A DNA stretch of 64,000 nucleotides. Origin: Saccharibacillus alkalitolerans (GTDB lineage Bacteria > Bacillota > Bacilli > Paenibacillales > Paenibacillaceae). The notes under the pieces are model-generated. The model ran no database searches, had not been told where the DNA came from, and worked only from the letters and a program-made list of their open reading frames with translations. Of the stretch, positions 36,478 to 44,979 are shown in pieces (positions within the stretch are counted from its first letter, which is position 1; each line of letters opens with the position of its first letter). A program made the position numbers and the translations under genes. The stretch covers positions 30,045 to 94,044 of the forward strand of contig NZ_JAAFGS010000013.1 in the NCBI RefSeq assembly GCF_011090185.1. Reading direction: 5' to 3'.

Positions 36478-36613
36478 GAGGCAGCCGAACCCGAAAGTAA
36501 CGAATGCGCCGTCCGGTCCGCCCCTCCACCGCGATATTCGGCAGCGCCGAAAAATGAAACGGGCATGCCGCGCACTGCGGCGGAGCGGATATAGCAGGTT
36601 TCCCGAATTTAAG

Positions 36614-36662
36614 GCACGAAAGACGAAGCGGCCGCACCGTTTGCTCTTTCGTGCTTTTTTTG
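36614..36662 (+). terminator. intrinsic terminator between ABC operon and GH85 gene
   Basis: GCACGAAAGA pairs perfectly with TCTTTCGTGC across a 21-base loop, followed by seven T residues. Its long loop may allow partial read-through into the GH85 gene. Confidence 0.75.
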
Positions 36663-36729
36663 CGGCATGTCCGACGCCGATCGTTTGATCCGTCAATCCA
36701 TCAATGACCCAGGAGGAATGAGACATTAT

Positions 36730-39534
36730 ATGAAGACGAAAAGACGCAAGCCCGCTTTGAACGTGGGAAAAAGCTCCGGCTCGAAGTTCGCTGATTCGAA
36801 GTTAACGCTGAAACCGGTCTGGAAAAAAACGCTGGGAACCGCCGCGGTGGCGCTTCTGGCGTTCTCCGCGCTGAGTTTCGGCCGGGAGGCGGAGGCCGCC
36901 CAACCGCATTCGTCCTACTGGTACCCGAACACGCTGCTGGAATGGTCGCCTTCGTCCGATCCCGACGCGCCGTTCAACCGTGGATCGATTCCGCTGCAGG
37001 CCAAGCGGATTCAGGGAGCGCCGGTCAATCCGAACGCGGATAAGGATGCGCAGGTCATCGCGCTGTCCGCCATGTATCCGAGCACGAGCGGCGCGCCTTC
37101 TCAGGGTTCGGACGTGTTCCACACGTACGCGTTCGGCTTCTGGCAGTACGTCGACAAGCTGGTCATGTGGGGCGGTTCGGCGGGCGAAGGCATCATCTTG
37201 CCGCCGAGCGCCGACGTGATCGACGCCGCCCACAAAAACGGCGTGCCGGTCTACGGAACGGTGTTCCTGCCGCAGACGGAGCACGGCGGTAAGATCCAAT
37301 GGATGCGGGATATGCTGAAAAAGGATTCGGACGGGACGTTCCCGGTCGCGGACAAGCTGATCGAATCGGCCCGCTACTACGGGTTCGACGGCTGGTTCAT
37401 CAACCAGGAAACGCAGGGAGGCACGGCGCAGGACGCGGCGGACATGCAGGACTTCCTGAAATATCTGCAGCAGATCAAGGATCCGGACATGGAGATTCTC
37501 TGGTACGATTCGATGATCGAATCCGGCCCGATCCGTTGGCAGGGCGCGCTGAACGGACAGAACGACGGATTTTTCCAACAAGGCGGGCAGACGGTTTCGG
37601 ACGCGATGTTCCTGGACTTCCGCTGGCAGTCTTCGAGCTATCTGCCGGCGTTCCGTTCTTCGCCGGCCGCCGCCGAGGCGCTGGGACGCAGCCCGTACGA
37701 CCTGTTCGCCGGCATCGACGTGGAAGCGAACGGTTACAACGGGCGCTATAATTGGCCGGAGCTGTTCCCCGCGGGCGGAGCGCCGATGTCGCTCGGCCTG
37801 TACCGGCCGGATTGGGCGTTCAAGAATTCGTCCACCCAGGAGGAATTTCTGGAGAAGGACGAGACGTTCTGGACCGGGCCGGCGGGCGATCCGAGCCGGG
37901 CGGCGGCGATCGATCCCGCAAACCCGTACGCCTGGAGGGGGATCGCGGCGGACATCGCGGACAAGAGCGTCGTGACGGGGCCGGAATTCATCACGCATTT
38001 CGGCACGGGCAACGGGCGGCTGTTCGCCGTGAACGGCGAAATCGTCCGGGAACGCGAGTGGAGCAGCCGCAGCCTTCAGGACATCCTGCCGACCTGGCGC
38101 TGGATGATCCGTTCGGAAGGCGACGGGAAGGCGCTCGAGCCTTCGCTCGATTTCGAGCGCGCCTATTACGGCGGCAGCTCGCTGAAGGTCGAAGGCGGCC
38201 TGGTCAAGGGGGCTTCCACTACGGTGAATTTGTACCGCACGCAGATCCCGGTCGAGAAAACGATGGAAATCTCGGCGGTCGTGAACGAATCGTCGAAGAA
38301 CGCCTCCGTGCAGATCGGCGTTTCCTTCGCGGAAGCCCCGAACGATTACGTATTCCTGGAGCCGAAAAACTGGCAGTCGGCCGGCAAGGACAAATCCTGG
38401 CAGCGGGGCAGCGTCAAGCTGAACGCCTATAAAGGGCGCACGATCGCCGGAATCGCCCTGAAGTTCGGGGGCAAGGCAGGCGACGAGACTTACCGGGCCA
38501 ACATCGGCGAGCTGGCCGTCCGCACCGTCAGCGACAACGCGCGCAAGCCGGATGCGGTGACCGGGCTTGCCGTCACGGACAACGACTTCCGGGACGGCAT
38601 CTACGGGGATGCCCGGCTGAAGTGGAACGCGCCGGCCGCAGGAGAATCGGCCGCGTTCTACCGGGTATACCGCGAGAAGGCGAACGGCGCGCGCGAGCTG
38701 GTCGGCGAGACGCCGAATACGGTCTATTATGTGCCGGAGCTGCGCCGGGCCGAGGGAGAGGAAGAGACGACGCTGATCGTCGCGCCGGTCAACCGCCATT
38801 ACGAAGCCGGCAAGGAAAGCCGGGTATCGTTCGAGTGGCCGGCCTACCCCGCTCCGCAGGCAGGCTTCGAAGCCGATCGCACGCTGATCGCGCCGGGCGA
38901 GACCGTGCGGTTCGCCGACCGTTCGTCGGAGGTCACGACGGAATGGTCGTGGAGCTTCCCGGGCGGCGCGCCTTCGTCCAGCGGCGAGCGCAATCCGTCG
39001 GTCGTCTACAACGAGCCGGGCGAATACGAAGTGACGCTGATCGCCAAAAACCGGGTCGGCGAAGATACGCTGACCCGGCGAATGATTACTGTAACGGAGG
39101 AGGCGGCCGGCGGCGTGACCGATCTGGCGCGCGGCGCGGATGTGACGGCGTCGGGCTTTACGAACGCGAACGAGGCGCCGCCGATGGCGGTCGACGGCGA
39201 CGACAAGACCAAGTGGTGCGCCGTCGGAGACGGCCCGCATACGCTGACGGTCGATCTGGGCGAAGCGCGCAAGATCAGCGAATTCGTCCTCAAGCATGCG
39301 GAGACCGGCGGCGAGCCCGCCGCGTTTAATACGCGGGCGTTTACGCTGCGGATCAGCGATGACGGCGAGAACTGGACCGACGCCGTGAAAGTGACGGACA
39401 ATGCGTCGGGCTTGAGCAAGCACGCCATTCCGCTGACGTCCGCGCGCTACGTGCGGCTTGTCGTGGACAAGCCGACGCAGGGCGGCGACACCGCGGCGCG
39501 GATTTATGCTTTGGAAGTGATGGGGCTGGAATAA
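36730..39534 (+). CDS. secreted endo-beta-N-acetylglucosaminidase, GH85
   Basis: About 934 aa. Cleaves the chitobiose core of high-mannose N-glycans, freeing the glycan from protein. A Sec signal peptide ends near the AEAAQ site (about residue 57). The GH85 barrel shows YGTVFLPQTEHGG and the catalytic Asn225/Glu227 pair in WFINQETQG. C-terminal parts are a beta-sandwich, a fibronectin-like segment, a PKD domain (WSWSFPGGAP, GEYEVTLIAKN) and an F5/8 type C (CBM32-like) domain (ADVTASGF...YVRLVVDKP). ATG 36730 is 13 bases after AGGAGG; ATG 36718 is too close to it. It works upstream of the ABC importer and the GH38 mannosidase. Confidence 0.94.
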   Translation: MKTKRRKPALNVGKSSGSKFADSKLTLKPVWKKTLGTAAVALLAFSALSFGREAEAAQPHSSYWYPNTLLEWSPSSDPDAPFNRGSIPLQAKRIQGAPVNPNADKDAQVIALSAMYPSTSGAPSQGSDVFHTYAFGFWQYVDKLVMWGGSAGEGIILPPSADVIDAAHKNGVPVYGTVFLPQTEHGGKIQWMRDMLKKDSDGTFPVADKLIESARYYGFDGWFINQETQGGTAQDAADMQDFLKYLQQIKDPDMEILWYDSMIESGPIRWQGALNGQNDGFFQQGGQTVSDAMFLDFRWQSSSYLPAFRSSPAAAEALGRSPYDLFAGIDVEANGYNGRYNWPELFPAGGAPMSLGLYRPDWAFKNSSTQEEFLEKDETFWTGPAGDPSRAAAIDPANPYAWRGIAADIADKSVVTGPEFITHFGTGNGRLFAVNGEIVREREWSSRSLQDILPTWRWMIRSEGDGKALEPSLDFERAYYGGSSLKVEGGLVKGASTTVNLYRTQIPVEKTMEISAVVNESSKNASVQIGVSFAEAPNDYVFLEPKNWQSAGKDKSWQRGSVKLNAYKGRTIAGIALKFGGKAGDETYRANIGELAVRTVSDNARKPDAVTGLAVTDNDFRDGIYGDARLKWNAPAAGESAAFYRVYREKANGARELVGETPNTVYYVPELRRAEGEEETTLIVAPVNRHYEAGKESRVSFEWPAYPAPQAGFEADRTLIAPGETVRFADRSSEVTTEWSWSFPGGAPSSSGERNPSVVYNEPGEYEVTLIAKNRVGEDTLTRRMITVTEEAAGGVTDLARGADVTASGFTNANEAPPMAVDGDDKTKWCAVGDGPHTLTVDLGEARKISEFVLKHAETGGEPAAFNTRAFTLRISDDGENWTDAVKVTDNASGLSKHAIPLTSARYVRLVVDKPTQGGDTAARIYALEVMGLE

Positions 39535-39537
39535 AGG

Positions 39538-39572
39538 AAAAGCGCGGCTTCACTTTGAAGCCGCGCTTTTTC
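39538..39572. terminator. bidirectional terminator
   Basis: Perfect 15-bp stem AAAAGCGCGGCTTCA / TGAAGCCGCGCTTTT between the GH85 gene and the convergent minus-strand operon. Confidence 0.93.
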
Positions 39573-39591
39573 GCATGGTCGAATCGGTCGG

Positions 39592-41661
39592 TCACGCTCC
39601 GGGCGCGACGGCGTCGACCTCAAAGACCGGCACGGAACGGTAAGCCGGCGTGTTCGGCACGGCGGAATCGTTCGGAGCGGCCGGACTTTCGGATGCCGCC
39701 GGATCTTCGGGCGCTTCTCCGGCGCCGGAATCGCCGGGGAGGTCTTCCGCGGTATCCGGACCCGGATTCGGAACGGCCGCGGACGGATCTTCCGCCGCTT
39801 CGCCGCCTTCCGGAAAGTCGGTGCCTCCGGTTTCGGCGTTTGTCGGGCTTTCCGGCGGAAGGGCGCTCCCGCCGGATGCCGCCGGATCGTCGACGGCGAT
39901 CCGGGCGTACTCGCCCCGGAACGTACCGGTCACCGCATACGTTCCCGGTTCGAAGTCGAAGCCGCCGCGCAGCAGAATGTCCGAACCGTCCGCAGCCAGC
40001 GCCAGCGCTTGGCCGGAACCCGATTCGACGACAGTCAGCAGCGTCCGTACTTTTCGGCCGGCATGCCCGGCGGGATTTTCGCCGCCGATCTCCAGCGTGC
40101 CGCCTTCGAACATATCGAAGACGAAGACGTCGCCGTAACGTTCGTAGACTGCCGTTTGGCCGTCTTCTTCCGCATCGGCGGGACGATCGGCGCGCAGCGT
40201 CCGGCCTCCGTTTTCGATCGCGTAGCCGTCGGCATCGATTTGGAACATCTGAACGAACGAAGAATCGCGAAGCTGCAGAGCGGTGTAGACGGCCCTGCGC
40301 GACGCCGATTCGGATTCGGCCAAAATAACAGGCGAGCTTTCGGTCGACAGACTTTCCTCGATATCCAGGCGAAGCACGTCAAGGCCGGTCAGCATCTGCG
40401 GACCGGTAAATACGGAGGTGCCGCTTCCGTCTTTGGTGCCGAAATAAAGCGTGCCGTTTTCGTCGAGCGCGGCCGTGTACAAATCCGCGCCGAATCGGTT
40501 TTTGCCGCTGATCGCGAGAGAATACGTATGCGACGGGTCCGCCGCCCGCAGAATGCGCAGCGGCTCGGCTTCCGTCCAGGCATTTTCCGCCTGCGCTATC
40601 TCTTCCGCGGTGTCGGAGTAACCGGACAGCGCCTTATAGAGCGCGATGGCTTCTTCGAATCGATTGTCCGCCACCAGCGAACGCGCGCGGTTCATCAAGC
40701 CGTCGACCCGGGCCTCGATCCATGATACCAGGCCGGAGCCTGGGCCGGTCTGCGCCGCGAAATCCGCGAATTCGCGGGCGTGCGCCGCGAAAGCGGGGTA
40801 AGCTTCGGCGTCAAGGTCTTTGCGCAGAACGGTATCGGCCGTCTTTTCCGCCTGATCCGGTACCCAAGGCGCTTCGAAGCCGCGCTGTCCGTAAGCGGCG
40901 ATTGTGGACTCCGCTTCGTTCAGCATATCCGCATATCGTCCGGCGGCGGCCAGCTTCTTCAGCTTGCGCCGATCGTAATCCTGCAGCAGCGCGTTCAGCT
41001 TTTCCGTCTTGACGGACTCGAAGTCCGCAGCATTTTGTCCTTCGGATGCGGACAAAGTTCCGGAATCCGCATTCGCGAAAAATGCCGCCGGAATCTGCAG
41101 CAGCTTCCACTTGGCGGATTCGTCGGCGTAGCTTTCGTTTTCGAGATTCGAAGCAAGAGCTTGTTCGAAGCTTGCCCGGAAATCGGCAAAGCCGCTCGCC
41201 GCCGTCGCGGTCAGCTCGTAACGCTCGTTCAGCTCCCGGTATTCGGCCGCGAATTCGCCTTCCGACGACAAGCGGTCGAAGCCGTCGTACGTCTCGTAAG
41301 CCAGCAGAAAAGCTTCGAAGTCGCCGTTCTCCGAAGCCGTCAGCATCTCGCTTTTGGTCTTCAGCAGCTCTTCGCGCAGCCGGGTCACCGGAACCAGCCC
41401 GGCGAGCCTTTCCCGGATATGTCCTTCGCGGTAGCGGACGACCGTATCGGACAGCGCCGCCGCATACGCGGCTTCGGCCGGAATAAGGCGGCGCTGCTCG
41501 TAGTAGGCGTCGGCCTGCCGAACCTGCCCGATCTTCGCTTCGATCCGAACCGCCTTGACGGTTACGGCAATCAGCGCGGCGGCGCACAGTACGGCCAGCA
41601 GATTGCGCAGGATCAGAACGCCGCGTATTGCCGCAAACAGATTTTTGAGCTTTCTTACCAT
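39592..41661 (-). CDS. large single-TM protein of unknown function
   Basis: 689 aa. One TM helix near the N-terminus (about 17-36), then a helical region (about 40-360) with TPR-like spacing in places (FEEAIALYKALSGYSDTAEE), a beta-rich domain (about 370-590) and a Pro/Ala/Glu/Ser-rich tail. Its start codon overlaps the stop of the upstream zinc-ribbon gene (ATGGTAA), so the two are translationally coupled. No catalytic motif recognised. It is the last gene of a three-gene minus operon diverging from the vWA/tubulin/GTPase genes and may be the envelope part of that system. Confidence 0.75.
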   Translation of the reverse strand: MVRKLKNLFAAIRGVLILRNLLAVLCAAALIAVTVKAVRIEAKIGQVRQADAYYEQRRLIPAEAAYAAALSDTVVRYREGHIRERLAGLVPVTRLREELLKTKSEMLTASENGDFEAFLLAYETYDGFDRLSSEGEFAAEYRELNERYELTATAASGFADFRASFEQALASNLENESYADESAKWKLLQIPAAFFANADSGTLSASEGQNAADFESVKTEKLNALLQDYDRRKLKKLAAAGRYADMLNEAESTIAAYGQRGFEAPWVPDQAEKTADTVLRKDLDAEAYPAFAAHAREFADFAAQTGPGSGLVSWIEARVDGLMNRARSLVADNRFEEAIALYKALSGYSDTAEEIAQAENAWTEAEPLRILRAADPSHTYSLAISGKNRFGADLYTAALDENGTLYFGTKDGSGTSVFTGPQMLTGLDVLRLDIEESLSTESSPVILAESESASRRAVYTALQLRDSSFVQMFQIDADGYAIENGGRTLRADRPADAEEDGQTAVYERYGDVFVFDMFEGGTLEIGGENPAGHAGRKVRTLLTVVESGSGQALALAADGSDILLRGGFDFEPGTYAVTGTFRGEYARIAVDDPAASGGSALPPESPTNAETGGTDFPEGGEAAEDPSAAVPNPGPDTAEDLPGDSGAGEAPEDPAASESPAAPNDSAVPNTPAYRSVPVFEVDAVAPGA

Positions 41662-42614
41662 GAAGAGCCGCCCTGCCCGCCCTCATTCGACGAAGCGTGG
41701 GAATCCCGGCCGCCGAAGCGCAGACGATGGACCGCTTCAGCTTCGAGCTTCAGCTGTTCGAAGCTGCCCGGATGCTGCGAGATTACCTCGCGCAGCCTCT
41801 CCAGCCGTTCCGCGGGCAGCTTGTACGTGTAGCGCCGGATGAATTCCGGATACAGCTCGATGTAACGCTTCATCCGTACGGCCGCGCCGGCTACGGCGGC
41901 GAGAATGTCTTCGCCGCGGTGCATGCCGCGGATCTGCGGCTCGTAGCGCAGGCAGTAGCGGATCGCGCTTTCCTTGATCAATTCGCGGTTAAGCTTGGCG
42001 ACCTCTCCGATGTAACCGGCAAGATGCGGCGAGAATCCGTCCATGATCAAAGGTTCCAACAGCAGGTCCATATCGCGGCGCAGCACGAAGGTCTGCAGCA
42101 GTTCCGCCTGAAGGTTGCGGATCGGGTCGTTGCGCAGCAGCGTATTCACTTCCCGCAGCATCTCGTAGGCAAGAGCGGGCCGGGCTTCCAGCAGCCCTTC
42201 CGCCGCTTTGATGTCCTGGATCATCCCGTGGCGAATCCGGTTCTGATCCCGAGCGAACATCCGGTCGGTACGAATGCGGATCTGCGCTTCCGTCGTGCGG
42301 CGCTGAACGACCCACAGCATGGCGGTCAGCAGCAGGCCCGCCGCCGCCGAAATCGCCATCCAGGGAATCGTGTCCGCGAAGAACATGGCCAGCAGAGCCA
42401 GCAGGACGGCGAACAGCCGCTCCGACTGCATCGAACGCCGCACTTCGCGTTTCGCCGCGGAAGGCACGTCGGTTAACGTCCGTTTGCCGCAGGCGGGGCA
42501 TACTTTTTGCGACAGGACGGTGTAGCTGCCGCATTTGCGGCAGACCCGCAGCTTGTCGTAGGCATATTCCGTGCGTTCGTAGGGCTTGATTGTCACGGCG
42601 TTTTTTTTGTTCAT
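41655..42614 (-). CDS. zinc-ribbon membrane protein
   Basis: 319 aa. N-terminal zinc ribbon with paired cysteines (CRKCGSYTVLSQKVCPACGKR, split by 13 residues), two close TM helices (about 68-105), then a cytoplasmic helical domain of about 200 aa (EMLREVNTLLRNDPIRNLQ, AIRYCLRYEPQIRGMHRG). The start overlaps the stop of the 58-aa upstream gene (ATGA) and its end overlaps the start of the next gene. Zinc ribbons recur in this region (also in the GTPase at 57744). Function unknown. Confidence 0.77.
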   Translation of the reverse strand: MNKKNAVTIKPYERTEYAYDKLRVCRKCGSYTVLSQKVCPACGKRTLTDVPSAAKREVRRSMQSERLFAVLLALLAMFFADTIPWMAISAAAGLLLTAMLWVVQRRTTEAQIRIRTDRMFARDQNRIRHGMIQDIKAAEGLLEARPALAYEMLREVNTLLRNDPIRNLQAELLQTFVLRRDMDLLLEPLIMDGFSPHLAGYIGEVAKLNRELIKESAIRYCLRYEPQIRGMHRGEDILAAVAGAAVRMKRYIELYPEFIRRYTYKLPAERLERLREVISQHPGSFEQLKLEAEAVHRLRFGGRDSHASSNEGGQGGSSW

Positions 42615-42787
42615 GGCTGCTCACGCCGTTCGTTCAAGGTGTTCAACAGCCGCTCGTCCAATTGGGCCCGCGCGGGCGCTTTCTTGGAACTGCGGATATA
42701 AAGAAGGGATTTAATCGCCGTAAAGAGAAACAAAATCCCCAGCGCTCCGTATGTGAGATAAATCAAATAGGCGGACAATCGCTGCAC
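42611..42787 (-). CDS. small single-TM protein (58 aa), first gene of minus operon
   Basis: 58 codons from GTG at 42787 to TGA at 42611-42613, behind the minus-strand ribosome site AGGAAAGG. It has one TM helix (about 8-30, YLTYGALGILFLFTAIKSLL) and a charged tail (AQLDERLLNTLNERREQ). Its stop overlaps the ATG of the zinc-ribbon gene. Coupling and TM content suggest a small subunit of the same membrane complex. Not recognised as a family. Confidence 0.65.
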   Translation of the reverse strand: MQRLSAYLIYLTYGALGILFLFTAIKSLLYIRSSKKAPARAQLDERLLNTLNERREQP

Positions 42788-43180
42788 GTTCCTTTCCTGG
42801 CCCGGTAGCGGGCATATTTCCTAATATTCAACGGGAAAAATCGCATCTGCCGTTCATGACGGATGCGAATTGTGAACCGCTGCGCGTTTTACGCTATAAT
42901 TTGGGCAGCGCCTTCTTGCTTAAAGATAGCCGGAAACGGAGCCGGGCGCAACCGGGGCCGGTCTAGCCGAAACAGGAAGGCCGACCGCGAAGTTACAGCC
43001 TTTTCAGAAGTTGTTAACGAAATATTAAGGATTTTCACAGAAAACAGGCCTATGATAGTGTCGTCGGCTTCCGGCTTCGGGCCGGAACCGGCGGCGTCGG
43101 ATTTTCGACGATAGGCAGTAAGGGGACGAGGAAGCGAAGAGTCCCGCACAAATGAACAATCGAGAGGTGCACTGCCGAGG
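42788..43180. other. divergent regulatory region between minus operon and vWA genes
   Basis: 393 bp with no credible gene. A hairpin (42842-42867, arms CGCAT/ATGCG and CCGT/ACGG) is followed on the minus strand by ATTTTT, so it could act as a terminator or attenuator in the leader of the minus operon. A TATAAT at 42895-42900 could drive the plus-strand genes, but the nearest TTGTGA lies 19 bp away. Confidence 0.5.
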
Positions 43181-44959
43181 ATGAGACGCCGGGCCATTGT
43201 ATTATTGACAGGATTATGGGCTGCCGCGCTGGCGGCGCCCGCCGCAGTACCGTTTGCGAAGGCTTCCGACGTCGGAAGCCCGTCCGCGATCGACGCCGTG
43301 CTCGTACTGGATGCGAGTCATTCCATGGAGGAGAGCGACCCGGAAGGCGTCAGCGCGGAGGCTATGCGGCTGTTTATCGACATGCTTCCGGAGGAAGGCA
43401 GCCGAGTCGGCATCGTTTCGTATACGGATGTCGTGCAGAGGGAGACGGCTCTGCTCGAAATTCGGGGCGGAGCCGACAAGCAGGAGCTGAAGACGTTCAT
43501 CGGCGGGCTTGAACGCGGGCCGTTCACCGACACGTCGGTCGGCGTAACCGAAGCGGTACGCATGCTCCTTCGGGGCGAGGAAGCCGGCCGCGATCCGCTG
43601 ATCGTCCTGATGGCCGACGGCAACACTTCGCTGGACAGCGAAGGGACACGGACCCCGGCGGATTCCGCGGCGCAGCTCGCCGAAGCGGCGGGCCAGGCAA
43701 GGGATGCCGGCATCCCGATCTATACCATCGGGTTGAATGCGGACGGCACGCTGAACAGGACCGCGCTGGAAAGCCTTGCGGAAGAGACCGGAGGCAAAGC
43801 GTTCGTGACTTCTTCGGCCGCCGACCTGCCCGATATTTTGAGCGAAATCTTCGCCGGGCATCAGCGGTCGAGGGTTATTCCGGTGCAGGCGGATGCCGCG
43901 CGGAGCAATGAATTTCAGGAATTCAAAATAAACGTTCCCGACAGCGAGGTCGTTGAAGCGAACGTGTCCGTCACGGGCGCGGCCGCCGACGAGATCGGGC
44001 TGATCGGGCCGGACGGAGAGAGCGTGGCGATTCCGTCCGCAGGGGTTGCGCTGTCGGGATCGTCTACTTATTCGCTGCTTAAATTGGTCCGGCCCGAACG
44101 CGGCGTCTGGACGCTGCGCGTCAAAAGCGAAGGAGGGGTGCCGGTCGAGCTCGGATTGGTGTTCAGCTACGACTTCGAACTCGTCACCGAGCCGATGGGC
44201 AAGTATTACGAACGGGGCAGCCGGCTCGACATCGCCGCTTATTTGGCGCGGTCGGGCAGGAGACTTGCCGCGCCCGAACTGTACGAAGCGGCAAACGCGA
44301 CGATGGTCGTCCGGGAACGGGAGAGCGGACTGGAAGAGAACGTTCCGCTTACGCTGGAAAACGGCCGCTTCGTCGGCTCCTATACGTTCAGCCGCGCTTA
44401 CGATTACGCGGTGACGGTCCGGGCGGAATCGCCGAGCTTCTACCGCGAAACGGAGCCCGTCTCGATCGACGTCAGCGGAGGGCCTTCCGTATCGACGCAG
44501 CCGGCCGCGGCCGAGACGAACGGCCTGCTGGCCGCGCTGGCTCCGGCGGTGCCGGGACTGTTCGGCGCGGCGGGCGCCGCCGCTGCCGGCGGACTGACGT
44601 TCTGGCTGACGCGTGCGAACCGGCGTTTTTCGGGCAGGCTTCATATCGAGGTCGCCGAAGAAGCTTCCGGCCGCGTGCTGCATGAACGCGCCGCGGACTT
44701 GTCCGCGCTTCGCGGAAGGGTGAGTCTTCAGAGGCTGCTCGAAGAAGCGGAGACGGCGGAGTCGGAACGGATTTTCCTTCGGCCGGGACGCCGAGGAACG
44801 CTGATTTTGCGCAGCCGGACCCCGAACGTGGAGATCCGCCGGGGAGGGCGTCTGGCCGAACCGGCCTACGATCTTCCGCTGAAGGGCGGCGACCGGGTGA
44901 CGGTGCTGCCGGGCGGGACGGACCGCGTCATTATGTTGGAATACCGAACGAATAGATAA
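43181..44959 (+). CDS. vWA-domain membrane protein 1
   Basis: 592 aa. Signal peptide (1-28), then a von Willebrand A domain (about 37-230) with an intact MIDAS: Asp44-Ser46-Ser48 in LVLDASHSM, Thr in FTDTSVGV and Asp in LMADGNTS. A beta-rich extracellular region follows, then one TM helix (about 450-475) and a cytoplasmic C-terminal domain of about 100 aa ending in GDRVTVLPGG. The vWA part binds a ligand through a metal ion outside the cell. A close paralogue starts 20 bp downstream. It opens the plus-strand half of the vWA/tubulin/GTPase system. Confidence 0.88.
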   Translation: MRRRAIVLLTGLWAAALAAPAAVPFAKASDVGSPSAIDAVLVLDASHSMEESDPEGVSAEAMRLFIDMLPEEGSRVGIVSYTDVVQRETALLEIRGGADKQELKTFIGGLERGPFTDTSVGVTEAVRMLLRGEEAGRDPLIVLMADGNTSLDSEGTRTPADSAAQLAEAAGQARDAGIPIYTIGLNADGTLNRTALESLAEETGGKAFVTSSAADLPDILSEIFAGHQRSRVIPVQADAARSNEFQEFKINVPDSEVVEANVSVTGAAADEIGLIGPDGESVAIPSAGVALSGSSTYSLLKLVRPERGVWTLRVKSEGGVPVELGLVFSYDFELVTEPMGKYYERGSRLDIAAYLARSGRRLAAPELYEAANATMVVRERESGLEENVPLTLENGRFVGSYTFSRAYDYAVTVRAESPSFYRETEPVSIDVSGGPSVSTQPAAAETNGLLAALAPAVPGLFGAAGAAAAGGLTFWLTRANRRFSGRLHIEVAEEASGRVLHERAADLSALRGRVSLQRLLEEAETAESERIFLRPGRRGTLILRSRTPNVEIRRGGRLAEPAYDLPLKGGDRVTVLPGGTDRVIMLEYRTNR

Positions 44960-44979
44960 AACAAAGGGGTTTTGCCGAA

